Assembly (NCBI GenBank): GCA_013396525.1
Contig: VWYX01000363.1
Span: 706,033 to 770,032, forward strand
Source of the DNA: Chaetorhynchus papuensis
Taxonomy: Eukaryota; Chordata; Aves; Passeriformes; Rhipiduridae
Direction of reading: 5' to 3'
Length of the DNA stretch: 64,000 nucleotides
In this document: positions 23,935-38,007 of the stretch, in pieces
How the letters are laid out: the number at the start of each line of letters is the position of its first letter
How positions within the stretch are numbered: the stretch's first letter is position 1
The notes under the pieces: model-generated
What the model saw: only the letters and a program-made list of their open reading frames with translations
What the model was told of the DNA's origin: nothing
The model's database searches: none
Program-made: the position numbers and the translations under genes

Positions 23935-26599
23935 CTGAAAGGAAAAAAAAAAAGAAAAAAGAAAAAAGAAAATTAATATTGCTATGATCAGTAAAATATG
24001 ATCTCTAAAAGGCAGAATTGTTTATATTGATGTTTTGCTGCTCTATTTCAGAAATTAACTTATTTCTAAGGTACTTTTCAAGTCTGAAATGTTTTCAGCT
24101 TCTTCCTGAGGAGTTCTTGTTGACTTTGCCAATGGCACACTGTACCATTTAATTATTAAACAGGTTAATGTTTTAAAAGTAAACTAGTTGCAATCTTTAG
24201 TTAGTGAGATGCACTTGAATTTATGATTATTTACACCTGGCTGTTACAGATTATTTAGATATAACATAGAAATTACACAACATAAATTTCTGATCTGTGT
24301 TTCGGTAAATTGCATGGAACAGAACCTGTAAAATAACTTGAAATGCTGCTGGACAACATTTTACACAATTCATATTATTTAATGAGGTCACAGAGAGAAA
24401 TTATGTAGAGGCCATTTCTTGCAGGTTTCTTTTTCCTCTAATATAGTATTTCACCAATGATTTTTCTTTACACCATCATGCAGAGGATCAGATATAAGCT
24501 TAGCTGTGCAGCTGCATGGTCTATATAAAACATAATTTAGTATTTCATCAGAACTGAATTAAAGTCAGGGTTTTCTATAAACTCTCCCCTCAGAGTACTA
24601 TCTAATGCTTTGCTACCCTCTGTGAAATATTGTTATTCATTTAAGATAAATATCTTACCTATCGATGAACCCAGCGCTCATTTATTTAAGGTTCTAAATT
24701 TTTCTGGGTTTAGTTAAGAATTTTTAGGTAAACAACATCCAAAGCAGAACTCATGTCAAATGTAGCAAGATGGTAACACACTGCGAGTATTCAGAAAATA
24801 AAAATAACAAGGCCATTTAAAGAAGTGTACCTCAAAGAGGCAAAAATGAAAACTTGATGTCTTTTCTCGTTTCAAGATTTTTCCTCCTGCAAAGCCTATT
24901 TGGTTTCAAGCCTTACAGATTTGACCCTGTTGTCCATCATGCCCGGATGTCCCCCAGGACAGAGTAAGGCATAAAGAAATATTTTGAGGTTTCAGAGTAA
25001 TGAGTTCCTAAGAGACAACACTCTGCTGACTAAAGGACAGCTAAAAACCAAACACCTCACGCAGCCATAACATTCCAATGTAAATAGCTCAGGACATGTC
25101 TTGATTTAAAAAACAAACCAGAACCAAGCAAACCAAAACCAACCAAACAACAAAACCCTAACAACAACAAAAACCCCACAAACTGCTCACGCTAAGTCCC
25201 ACTCAGGCCACATACAGCAGAGGATATTTGGCGTGTTAGAAACTTTTCACCCCTTTTCCGACACGCCTTGCAACAGCAAGTCAGATACGAGGAACCCATA
25301 TAAACATTTCCAATGACAAGCTGAAAGCTGTAACAACTTTTGCAACACCACAAGGCCTTTCTCCAGCCTCGCCTACTGCAAAAATCCTCACCCTAGAGCC
25401 ATGGAAACAGTGAACAAGATATGGGCTATCAATTACTCCACTGCACCAGGGACGGCATTTGCTCCTTAGACTGATGAGAACCGACCTGTCCTACAGCTGT
25501 GGGTTAATAAAGTTCAATAAAGTTTCTAAATCTTCCATTTTTCCATGAAATCAGAGATCCAGAGAAAGTATTTCCAGTAAGCACACAGTGCTAACATCTA
25601 CAAAGCAACCAGGATCTTTTTCCTCACAAAAAGACTGAGGACTATTGTTTTCTAAAAAAGCATTTCTATGCGAGTTTAATTTTGTGTCTACATCCAAAGA
25701 GCAGGATAGGAACTTGAGATGTTTTCAAAGGCAATAATAAATAAATTATAACCCTAACAATTAAACCCCGTGTTTGTCACACAGTCCAGTTTTAAGTTGA
25801 AAGCCTTTCCTTTCAAACCAGGCCTGAAGCAGTGTGTTTAACCTTAGATGCTTAGGTTAGGACTGCTACCAAAACAAGAGCAGATACCTTGTTAGCTTAA
25901 AGAACATGAAAGTACCTTGCCAGCTACATTCTCCAGGGGCAGAGGAACTGCCAACAAGCTCTCAGTCTGCAGGCTCTCAATCATTAATAACTCACTCCTC
26001 AATTAAGACTAAGAAAAAGGACTGTATTCCAGAAGTGCTCCAGGGTTATTTAGGAAGGGAAGTTTCCCATTTATACCATACTAGCACGTACACAAATGCT
26101 TTATTCTATCCCAGGAAATAAATTCACCAGAAGATGAATTAGTCCTTTTAGTTGCAAATAAAGAGTAAGTAATTACTAATAGACTAAATATTACTTACTA
26201 ATAATAAAAATTTTAGCAGGAAAGTAAACACTTTTTTAAATATCTGAGCAATGTATTTTGGGGCAAGTTTTGCATGTCAAATACTAGGAGCAGAAAAACA
26301 GAAGGATGGCTCTGTTACTGCACAAAATGCAGATGGTAATTTCACAGACAAGGAGAGGGCACACAAACCCAAAACCTCCTGCAAATCTTCAGCTTCAATC
26401 CGTAGGACTTCACTGGGAAGAAAGAAATGAAACCCCTGCCACTAACAATTAGTTTTGCAGAACACAGTGGTTTATTTGAATTTGAAAAGTGAGAGTTTAA
26501 GTGTTTTGCCTCACAGGACTCATTAAGACTAAGCGATACTATTCAAAACAACCTATACAACAGATGGCTAATGCCTTGCAACAAGGAATTAGATAGCAG

Positions 26600-26800
26600 G
26601 GAGATTTTCGTTCACAATGAGAGCAGTCAAACATTGGAAGAGGTTGCCTAGCAAGGCTGTGGAATCTCCTTCCTTGGAAACATCGGAAACGTGGCCAGAT
26701 AAGGCTCTGAGCAACCACATCAAACTTTATAAGCTGGTTCCAACTTTGAAGCTGGCCTGGCTGGATGTGATGGGGTACAGAGCTTCCTTACAACATAAAT
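26600..26800 (+). mobile_element. CR1 LINE fragment
   Basis: The stretch contains GCAGTCAAACATTGGAAGAG followed by GGTTGCCTAGCAAGGCTGTG and GAATCTCC(T)TCCTTGGA, which is the CR1 3'-region pattern (gaggttgccc-agagaggctgtgg-atctcc-tccttgga in consensus). It is decayed, and it is antisense to PLEKHA7. Boundaries are approximate. Confidence 0.7.
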
Positions 26801-27950
26801 TATTCTGTTCTGTCCTTCTCTGCTGCTCCCTCTGTCCTTTCTCCGCAAATACAATTTAATTCCTGTAATACCTTTGAAGCTTTCCCAGTATTTAAATGGA
26901 TTTATTCCAAGACTATTAGCAGTACTTTGTTTTTATTAGGACAAGAGAAATCGAATAGATTTTTAGATGATGGTTTTTTGTTATTGTTTTCATGTCTTTC
27001 AAACATTTGCTTAACAGCGGTATCTGTTTATTTGACACTGATAACAATGATGTCACCAGTGAGAGTGCTCTCAACTTGTTGCAGTGCAGGTTTTCCTTCC
27101 TTTCCAAGCACAGACTAAGAAAAGACCCAGCACAGTTGTTCTCTGAGCACATCAGCTACCCAAGAAGTAGTTGATCACCTGTATTTCCTCCAAATGGCAA
27201 CTACTGAATGTGTTCCTATTGCCCAGAAATCTACCATGTACAACAGGCACAACAAATGGGCCCTAATAAAAGGACATGATATGCTGCTCCACTCTCCAAG
27301 CCCCTTTTATTTTTTTTTTTTCCACTAGAGAAAGACATAATAGCTTCAACAAAATTGGGAAAGGCTTATGATGCTTCACCATGTGAATTGTGAATGCCTT
27401 GGAACTTGTATCAGTACACATGTGAAATTCCAAGCTAAGTTTTCTAGCAACACTACAAATTTTCTGTGTGATCAATTATGGCATTTTTTCCCAGCAACCA
27501 TCTTTTAATTTTAACAGTTTTGCATCATCCTGATTTTGTACAGATACTGGTAATCAGAGTCACCAAAACAAAGTAAGTATAAAAACATGAAAAATCCACA
27601 AAAAATTACATTCATTACCATCTACCAACAACAACATTATTAAATTACAGAATAGACTGTTAAAAGTTATTCTGAATTTCAAAGTTACAGAACACCACTT
27701 TCCAAGGCTAGTAATAGTTAAGACTCGGACTCTTCATAAAAGAAGCACAGTTCAAAATCCCTTTCTTTGTAATTAGATACCTCAGTACAAATTCCATGAT
27801 TTCACAGCATGTATAAACAACTTTTACAAACACAAGAACTGAGAGTCACCCACTGTCTTAAGAAAGATGCAATCCAGGCTCTAATCCTGTAGTATAATGG
27901 ACACAGGCAGGCACTTCTGCTTGCATGGATCCTTTTGCACAACTCATAAT

Positions 27951-28130
27951 TAACATGACGTCGATTAATTTTGTATTTGAGTCAAAGCCAAATCCTAATT
28001 ATTAATTTTTGGACATGCCTGATGCTGATGACCTTTCATTTGAAATCAAGCCAAGTGTATAGATTGTCTCTGGAGTAATATAAATGCACAGGCAGCCGAA
28101 ACTTGAAATGTGTGAATCAACTATTGATGG
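27951..28130. promoter_or_regulatory. TAAT/CRE motif cluster, candidate noncoding element
   Basis: Several homeodomain-type TAAT cores (TAATTAAC, GATTAATT, CTAATTATTAATTT) surround a TGACGTC near-CRE at 27956-27962. Motif clusters like this are common in conserved intronic enhancers, but AT-rich sequence produces TAAT by chance, so this is only a candidate. Confidence 0.2.
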
Positions 28131-28327
28131 AGTCTACATCACATTAACAGCAAATTTGTAAGTTGTGAGAAAAATTCACGTTGTCATTGGACAGATGTCC
28201 TGTAAATTATTGCAAGCCATTTCTACTGCATTTACTTTCCAGGTAGGCTGACTCCTTTGCACCTACCTGTAAGGCTAGATAAGCATAAACACCTTTATGC
28301 TGAATACCCCAAATGGTGATGACAGTC

Positions 28328-28351
28328 ACGTGTGGGCACCCACCCACACGT
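28328..28351. repeat. 9-bp inverted repeat carrying ACGTG core
   Basis: ACGTGTGGG at 28328-28336 and its exact reverse complement CCCACACGT at 28343-28351 flank a 6-base loop. The left arm overlaps CACGTG at 28327-28332, an E-box. Could be a hairpin or a paired bHLH/HIF-type site; the function is inferred from motif only. Confidence 0.5.
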
Positions 28352-30649
28352 CTGTGGGTGATTTCAGTGGGGGTGCAGCTGACAGAAGAACTCGTTTAGG
28401 GAAGAACTGTTCAGCCAGTGAGTTGTTACTCCAAACAGGAGAAAGTGCTTGTATCTAACCAGGCAAACAGCCAGGAAGAGTTTGCTTCATTTCATAACAT
28501 ACTTCTGAAATACATCAATGGCTTCAAAATAGTTTCAGCACTGCCTTCTGAGTATTTTTTTGGATATTAGCTTTAAGAATTGGTTAGAACAAGTACCAAC
28601 AAACAGGCCAAAAAAAACAATGCTCTCAAAGTTCTGCAAGCTGGAAGAAAAATGCAGTGTAATACAGATATAATTTGGAAGGATTAGGAACAATACCAAC
28701 TAATTGTATTACTCAAGCAAAAGTACCCTAAAAAAGCTGCACGTACACAAAACTCCATCTTTTCAAGACACTGAACATGATCCACTAGTTTAAAATAGTA
28801 GTGGCTCATCAGAGTAGCAGTAAAATCCTTGCCCCACTGTAATCAGTGTCCAGGAGCCTTGCATAAGGTCAAAATGTCAGCCCCTCACACATTTTAATTA
28901 GCATCTTAACCTAGGAACTACTGGTAAGGATCACAGATTAAAACTGATTCTCTCGAATCTTACATCCTACTCAGATGAGAATTCGTAAGTGTTCAGTTGT
29001 TCAGTCCAAATACAATTCTGCAACTACCTTGAGCTGCTGTGTCTGTGACCAGCAGCAGCCAACACAAGAGTCTGGGCTTATAAAGACAGATGAAAGGGGA
29101 CAAGATGGCCTGACATCAGATTTTATCATACTTTCACTTCTCCTGGTAAAAGCCTGCAGACATGAAGAGTTTGAAACGGACTGTAAACTGACAGTCATGC
29201 TCATGTAGTGTTGTCCTTCTACCCAGGACATTCATTAATGATGAGGTTAAATGGGAACTGCAAGTTTGCAAGGAACTGAAAAAAATTCTTTTTTCCTGTC
29301 TTAATGAAGTACCAAAGACAATTTATACTATCTTGCAGTAGTATCAGCAAGAAAGATTTTGTTAATGAACATGCTCTTAAAACCAGAGCTAATAAAACAA
29401 TGGCAAGCTAATATATGGAAAATGCCACGGAATCACTACAAGTATTTTCAGTCATTAAAAGCACAGATAAGAGGATGAACACACTATCATCACAGGATCA
29501 ACAAGAGATTTCCATGAGTAATGCAGGCTGAAGTCATCTGCTGATTCACAAATCCTTTTGATGCATATCATGTGAAACCATCAGGATTTTATTAACTCAC
29601 AAAAACAAAATGCATTCAGGGAACTTGAAATTAAGGGGGAAAAAGCATGTTAGTCTTGAAGACAAAGAAATCTTTTAAAAAGAGGAATTTGTTGCTCTTT
29701 TGTTACTTTTGCAGTTTTAGAAAAATTATAGTCCCTACCTCCAAAATCAAAAATTAAATTAAATACCTCTCTGATAACACAGATGCACAAACTAAACTAA
29801 TAAATTCATTCCCAAATTAAAAAGACAGTGGTGATACCATTAATATGATTAAAACACCCTGGGTAAAAGCAGCCTACTCTTCTATTCCAGTAGCAACCAC
29901 AGTTTAAGGAGTTTAGTGAGGAAGCCTCCCAACAAGCGTTGCCACATAAAGATACTATTTTGGAAAAAGCATTTAAGGGAAACTTTACACAAAAAATATC
30001 ACAGATCTCAAGTTTTAAGCCATAACAAAACTGGTTAAAATAAAACATGTGTTCACATACACAGCACCTAAGTTTACCAAAGGAGGCTGAAAACCCTCAC
30101 TAGTGCTATTTGAGCCTATCACACTTTGATGCAGAGACATCATACATATGATAACAGACAACACAACCCACATTATTCTAAATATGAAAGCAAATACAAG
30201 TTATCCAGCACCCAGTTTTCATCTAAGTAGCAAACCATGCAGTGTAGAAAACTGAAGCTATTTAATACAACAGCTGTAAGAACTGAATAAAACAGATTTT
30301 GAAAATGCTTTCTGCTGCCACAGAAGACATATAACCTTTAAAATGTTTTATCTTCATTGGCTTTTTAATGCCAAAGATAGATTTTTAAGATAAATGCACT
30401 TCTGATTTATTATTTATTGAATTTAATGCATAATACCAAAGAAGTGATTATCAGAGGACAATACTGCAGACTGAGACCGTGCTGTGTGTGCCCTCAGACA
30501 ATGTGGAAACACACTGCCTTTTTCACCTCTCCAATAAAATGGAAATGCTTTATCTACCAGCTACACCATGGGAATGGCATTTTAATCAAATACTGTCTCC
30601 TTACAAAATCACAAGTGTCCAGGATGGAATGAAGGAATTATAGCTAGTA

Positions 30650-31138
30650 TCCATCAAGCTGTCCCAGGGCTACAATCTAGACTACTGAATCCAATTTTGG
30701 ACTTCCCCACACAGGAAAGGCATCGACAAACCAAACTGAGTTCAGCAGAGGGACACTAAAATGGTCCTGAGCACCTGTTGTGAGGAGAGGCTGAGGGAAC
30801 CAGCCTTGCTAAGGTTCAGGACGCCCTGCCAGGACTAACCAAGAAGGTTCTTCACTGTGGTACCTCATGGAAGGAGGCATAAAATGGAACAAGAAACCTT
30901 CAGCCTGCTTGGAGAAGGAGATTTTTCCCCTCGAGGATACAATTGTGTACAGCGAGGATGGCAAAGCATTAGAACAGGCAGCCCAGAGAGGCTGGGCAGT
31001 CCCTGTCCTTGAAGGTTTTCAACACTAGAGTGGAGGAAGAACTGAGAAACTCAGTCTGACCTCACTGCTGACCGTGCTCTGAGTGGGACGTCGCACAGGA
31101 GACCTGAGGTCTCACCCAATCCAAGCTGACCAACTATC
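30650..31138 (+). mobile_element. CR1 LINE fragment
   Basis: About 490 bases of decayed CR1 in sense orientation. Recognisable landmarks are GAGGAGAGGCTGAGGGAACC near 30783, GGCAGCCCAGAGAGGCTGGG near 30978, then CCTGTCCTTGAAGGTTTTCA and a CTGACCGTGCTCTGAGTGGGA-type end. It is 5'-truncated and antisense to PLEKHA7. Confidence 0.8.
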
Positions 31139-33770
31139 ATAAGGTTGGGTATATTTGCTATTTCCATCACGAAGGCAATAAAAGGGCAAATAAAACCCAA
31201 AACAAACAAGCAAGTTTCACGTAATAGATTTTGCTAAGAGGAAAATGTAAAAACCCCACATTATTTAGGAAGAAAATCTCATATGAACATTAAAACCTGG
31301 TTTCTTCCTTCAGTCTTTAATAACACCATTAATTAACTCCTTCAGCAACTAAATAAATCCAAAGTGCATTTACATTCTACTAATAAATATTCCATTAAAG
31401 TAGAGAAATTATGCAGGCTGGGTTCCTGTATTTTTTATCTGCTAGGATAACTTCCAACCAAAGCCTTTCCCATAGTTATGGTAATTCAAAACATCCCTGG
31501 GTCTGTCTCAGTCCCTCTGTAGCCCTCCCCATGTCCTCCACAACTTCGCAGTGCTATTGAGGTACTGACCATAATCCTACAAACCTCATGCCCTTCAGAC
31601 ACCAGGCTAAAGAATAAACAAGGATATCAGTACCGTGTTAACTGAAATAACATTTAGTATGAAGAAACCACAATTCCCACAGAGCACACCTATTCTTGTG
31701 AGTTGGCTGATAATGTTTGCTGGCATGCATATTAATAAAAGCTCCTTCATTAGTAACAAACTGTTCCAGCCTATGGAAGCCTTGTGGTTAATTCTGAAAC
31801 ACTTCAAACTCCATTCATGTGCAGCTTCGGCAAAAAAAAAGGAAAAAATTACAGCAGCAAAGTTATTTCCTTTGGTTTGTGTGATTCTTGACTGCTTTAA
31901 AGGAGTTCCTCCTTCCCCTATCTCACTCAATTCACTGTGCTGGATAAAACGTAATACATCTCCTCCAAAGTTAGATGCATTTGTAAAATGTTTCTTCTTA
32001 TCAATTCTTACGTATTAAATGGACTCCAGTACTCCTGAGAGGCACATAACATCAAGCTTTTGCTTGAGAGAAGATTAGCAATGCGAGAACATCTTGCCTA
32101 GAGCAACAGGTATAAATTAATGGAGCTTTTCAGGCTGACTCTTTGGAGCTGTGAATTTATACACCTCATTGTTGCTTTCCTCTCCGAAGAAGCCCAGCAC
32201 TGAAATACTGACACGTTCTAAAGCCATGACATCAGCATCTGCTCACAGAACGCTCCTGCAAATCACACACAGAGCCAAGATGAATGCATCAGGGATTGGA
32301 ACTGTCAAAGATATGGAAGAGTCTCTTTTTAGATTATGCATAGTTTATAAAGTATGCAGAAATATCTTCGGAATTCAACAAAAAGCTCTTCGGCATTACA
32401 GAAAAAAAGGGGGGAGATTTACAGCTATATAAATATAAAAAGATATAGAAACTTGAAGTGGACTCTTTCAGTGTAACTTGCCCAAAGAAATAACCTAGAC
32501 CCAACTTGTCCTTACACAGATGTAGAAATACACAGCAGCCCCAAGTCAGACAAGCACAGAAACTCCTCAGACATTTCCAAACAATCACAGAAGTAGTGCT
32601 GTAGAGTTGAAGTATTTTCTTTGGCACCTACCTAATGGAAAATATGCTAAAGTATACATAACACTACTAGACAACATTTATACAAAGACAAAAAAATGCA
32701 ATCATTAACATATTAACCACTTCAACACTTTACTAAATAATTCCATCCTCTAAAACACCTCTGGTTCAATTCTCATTATTTTACTCAGTGCAGAAAGCCA
32801 AACAAACATTTTAAACTTTAGTGTAATTCCAGAATCTTCTTTGCTAAACACAAACCAAGTAACTATTCTCCAGAAACACAACTATTTTCAGTCAGCCAGT
32901 GTCACCACCCCAATCCCCAACTCCTCACAATGTAATCAAAGCATGTCAAGTCACAATAAACCCTATAGCAGTTGGTTAACAACAATTTACACTACTGGCA
33001 TAAGTTATGCTGAGTTAAGTGCACTGGACGTCTAAGTACGTGAACCAAACAAATGAAATGTAAGAAAACTCTCATATCATCACATTCTGTACTAGATTTC
33101 TTGAGTCAACACTGCACTGAGTCAGAAGGTGGGCATTTGAGAATAAAATAATACAATAAAATACAACAAGAGTGGCACCAAAAACCCAGCCACAGAAGAA
33201 ACATTTGCGTTTTCTTAATGTCTCTAAATAGACCCACTAACAGTGCCCAAACAACCAGTTCAGAAAAAGTCCACAGCACACACAACTGATGAAAATATGT
33301 AGATCTAGTGGCTGCGGAAAATAGCACAATAAATGTATGAAAAAACCCACTTTCACTCTTCCCGTGCTTAAGCTAGCAAAGATACTTTTAAAATGACCTT
33401 GTTGGTTTTCTATGAAGTGGTTCAGAGGTTTCTTTTAGATTAGCAAACATCAATATGCATTATTAGATAGGACGTAGTGTTCTGGGGACAGCACAAGGCT
33501 TCAAAATTGCTTCTGAATGACACTCTGCATGAAACCACATTATTCCATTGGAGAACATGAAAATCCCTTCCTTAAGCACTGAGGCTGCTATTATTTTTTA
33601 AAGTAATTGGAAAGATGAAGCAGTTACACCTTTCACAATACGACTGGAAATGAACAGCCACACAGGACGGCCAAAACGCCAACAGCCACCACAGATGAAA
33701 TCAGGCTCCTTAGCTTCAGGGAGCAAAACTGCAGCACAACCCAGCCAAAAGCCAGCTCTTAGCACATCAC

Positions 33771-34330
33771 TATATATAGGGGAGCTATCAGCTGCATTCC
33801 TCCTGGGCCACTTGAGCAGCATGTTGTGGCCTCCTGGCCTGGTTCTTGTCCTGTAGCTCCACAGCACTGTGGCCCCAGCAGAGCCCTCCCTTGTCACCAG
33901 AGTGAAGCTGGTGCAGAAAACACCTCTGAGGGTACAGCAGCTGCTGCTTTATCACCAGGGGATGCACAGCCTGCTCAGCTCCACAGCACAGCTCACATGG
34001 CTGGGCACCAGGGAGACGTGCCCTTAGAGCAGACCTCAGCCAGGGCACCTGCAGCAACGCCCGCCTCTCACCCTGGCAGTACAGGGACGAGTCCTCTGCC
34101 ACGTCCCCAGACTGTGAGGACAGTCCCATGCGGGTTCAATTCCTGACCTCAAGGCACCCATCCCCCTGTTTGCTGCTGTCAAACAGCAGCTCCAGGGCAG
34201 AGCAGAGGCACCACTGGGACTGCACGTCTCTGCTGGGCTCATTCCCCCTGGCAGCCGAGGCACAGGCAAGGGCAGCGCTGCAGCAAGAGAAGCTGCCAGC
34301 GAGAGAGCTCTCACGTTGCTGACAAGGCCT
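33771..34330 (+). promoter_or_regulatory. TATA-like string followed by GC-rich block, candidate promoter or old LTR
   Basis: TATATATAGGGG at 33771 is followed by some 550 bases that are visibly GC-richer than the surrounding intron and contain scattered CpGs (for example at about 34016, 34057, 34088 and 34255). One plus-strand frame is open from about 33779 to 34146, but its proline/alanine-rich translation resembles no family I know. Opposing frames are also open, which points to composition and not coding. No AATAAA or LTR termini were seen. It may be a promoter of an unknown transcript or a decayed element. Confidence 0.3.
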
Positions 34331-37300
34331 GGGGTGAGAACGGGATTAGAGACTCAAAGAAATTCCAAAAACTTCTTCAGATCCTGCATTAAGCCCTTTC
34401 AATGCCAAGAAAGCCTCTATCAAGCATGTGACTGAAACTTGGCAGCTATGGAGGTGAAGTAACTACACATGAAATAATATTTGTTCTTTAGGCAATTATT
34501 TAACTGAACGTACGATGATAGAACGCCTTCGAAAAACGTGGATCTTTTAGCTCACAGAAAACTTCACAACCTCTTGAAAATACAGATATCAAGTAGTCCT
34601 TCACCATTCAGGGAATCATATTTTTTTCCCCTTTCAGATACAGCAAGAGCAAAAATAAAGTGCTCCAAAGCATATGACTGAACAGAGCCAGACTAAGAGC
34701 TAGACATTCCCAGCAAATTCAGAGCAACATACAGTAAAAAGGGTTTTACTCAACGCTAATTTTTAACATGCAAAAACTCCAAGTGCACCATGATGAGTAT
34801 TACATGCATTAATACATAATGAAGAGGATAACAAGCAGCACAATACCCTTCCATGCTTTCAGTGCTTTCATTGTACTTTAATTTACTAATTATAGAAAAT
34901 GTGCAGTGTTTTTAAAAATGCTTACGTAAAAGTAGAATCTAGCAATATAATCATTTGCAAAGGAAGACTGAGTTGTATCAGTAGGTTTTTTGTGTGTTTT
35001 GGGTTTGTTTTACATACTCACTTTTTCTGGGACTTAATCTGATTACAGAAAGCCAAAACTTTCAAAGAGGAAATACAGTAAGTAACTGGACGTACCCTGT
35101 TTTATTCTATTTTGAAAGCTTCCTACATTCTGCATATAAAAACTTATTTTCAGATTAGTTTCATCTTAATTTCTCCCCATCAGCTATTGGAACTATTGGA
35201 ATTAATCAAGGTCACAAATCATTTCACATGTCACAGAGACAAGTGCTGTCACTGAAATGTAACTTAATACACCGAAATTGCAGAGTCTACTTTAAAACAA
35301 ATAAGAAATTTAAAAATACCACTGAATAAAGAAATCAGAGTGACTGATTTCTGCTAAGTCTTCTCTCACAAAGTGATTCTGCTTTGAAGTTATATTCATC
35401 AGTTTTGCATTATGAAGTTGAAAAAATTTGAATTCATGGCGTGATGAATTTCAGTTATTTTGGATACTGGATTGGGACTTGGAAATGTGTCTTTACAGAG
35501 AAATTAAGTTTGCCCACAAGAAAAGTGAAAGAAGTGTCTAGATTGGCAATACCTGAAGTTTTTCTGCATCATTAACAGATTTAAAAAGTTAATGGTTTTG
35601 GCACTACTGCATTGGGATTTGGGAGATCAAGATTCAGATTTTAGCTCTGAAGCAGATTTCCGGTACAGTCCCTCCTATTTTTATGAAATCACCATTTTAT
35701 TAACATTTAAGACCTTCAAAAGAGAGAAAGGTGCCTACCAATTTAGACTCTTAACTTCATTTGCAGCTTTCAGGATGCTACTGCAGCACATACAAGCAAA
35801 AACATTCATTGTTTTTCAATAGTAGAGAGGACTACTTCAACCTTTCCAAAGAATTCCAGCAAAGCTGGGAAGCGAGAACAGGTTGGAATTCCTGAACCTA
35901 CATAAACAAGACACACTGCAGCCTTTCAGATTAATTGCTTATGGATTTACAGAAAGTCTCTCCCACTGCCTAGAACTTTGTCCTTTAAAATATTTTCATC
36001 CAACATAAAATCCTCTTTATTCTGAAAACAACATTTTGGCAACATCAGTGCTCTTTTCACTTCAAGAACTATTTGGATGGATGTGGGAAGAAGGTGGTTG
36101 CCTTTTTCCACCCGTACTCTTTCAGAGCTGTGAGGTAACACACGGTAAAACAGGCGACGGCTGTACGAACGTAATGAAGCCCAATGCATTGCAACACCCA
36201 CAGAGCAAGTTCAGCAGAATTATTTGGCAAGATTCAATTGTCACTGCACTTCTTCAAAACTGAACCAATCAATGCCACCTGGAAACCTGCACTCCAAATG
36301 TAAGCCTCCAAAATGAAGCTCGCTCTGAGATGAGCTTTCCTATACTTACTTAATCAAAATCTTTCTGCTCAGTTACTTTCTAGTCCCTCTAAACTTAATT
36401 CACCCAGGTACAACCTATAAATAACTGCACTGAAATATCAAGTTCAGCCTAATACGACCCAGAAAACGTTTGCTTCTGTAGTATCACGTTGTCATTTTAT
36501 TACTGTTCTTTGAAAACCATCTAAGAATCCAAATCTAAGCCAGTGAGGTTAATACAGCAGATGAAATTCCAGAAGCATTGAGTGGCAATATTCATTCGTC
36601 TCAAAGTACAATACTAGAAAGACACAACCACATTGTAATGCAAATTACTGTCACATCAAAGTGAAAGGAGGGAAAACGTCCCATTTCTGAATACAAAGAC
36701 ACCCTCTAGGAAAAATTTAAAATAAATAAATTATTCTTAACTTGTATGACACAGACTTTGTTTTCTACCCAGCATTCTGGGGTAGTTGTGTTATTTGTCA
36801 GGACTTTAAGCTTAAATGCTTCTGAATTTAACTACTATCAGAGAGCTCAAAAATCCTGCAAAGACCATGTGCATATTCTACATCCCTTGGATGTGGAAAG
36901 GTTTGCAGAATAAGACATTGTGTTCTAAAGACACAAAGAAAGTGCAGCTTTAACTTTTTGGCACCTCAAAATGTTTGGTTCTAGATTCCTTACATACTTG
37001 TTTTCACTCTCAAATACTTCTATTGACATAAATGTAAACATGAGAACAGCAAAATAGACACAAGTTATTTTGTTGATGATTTAGAAAATTACAAGTGAGA
37101 GTTACAGTGGGAACAAAAAAAACCCAACCCACTAAAGTTCTATTTGGAAATAGACAGTATTTTGTTTTAAGTAACAGGATCTAAAGAAAATAAACAGTGT
37201 AACCGACTGAAGTTCCAACAGGAATGTTTGTGACTAGTCAACATGCCCTGTAGGGAAGGACAACAAAAGGAAGAAATCAGTCAGGTACCTTGCTGTGAAT

Positions 37301-38007
37301 TGTGTGTGAGACCATCTCCCTGCACCTTGTATTGAAAATTTGTTGGAAGAAAAAGAGAAAAAGAGCCTTGACAGCAGGACCAAGAATCATGTTGTTTCCT
37401 AACAGTCTTCCCCAGAAGTTTGCCCAAAGGAAGAGAAAGGACAGATGAACCTTTTTTATTAAGTGATCTTACCCTACACATAAAATCACATATGCAAGGA
37501 TTGTGGTCCAATTTTCAAAGTATTTTCTGCTACAGCTAAGAGCAAATTCTTAAGAGAAAAGAAGTAATTCATATCCCCGACATGTAACACCAACTATTTT
37601 TGGGAGCAAGGAACCTTCATCTAATGCCAAGTGGCATGTATCAAAGACACCTGCAAGATGCCACATTTCTAACTGCTTACCAAAGGAAGGATAAAAAAAG
37701 TCATTACTAAGCCAAACAACAAATACAAGGGAATAATTGAACTTTTTCAAGGACTGTCCTGTAAGTTGCATTAATAGTTTATATAACCTGACTTCCATTA
37801 CATGCTTGTAGAATTGGATATGTCTATGTATTTGGCAGAATAGGTAAAGAGGCCACTTAAGATACTAGAAGTACATATTAGCTCTGTTGTTACCTTACAT
37901 AACTGTTAAAAAGTCAGTGTACTTTTCAGCTGGATCCTATGAAAACAGCATTCAGTTAAAGTAACGGGATGGATACCTCAGAAGTAATGTCACTCCAATG
38001 TAATGAT

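Noticed and set aside
33788..34314. Overlapping minus-strand frames in the GC-rich block
   Set aside because: All frames are long because stop codons are rare in GC-rich sequence; no family signature on this strand.
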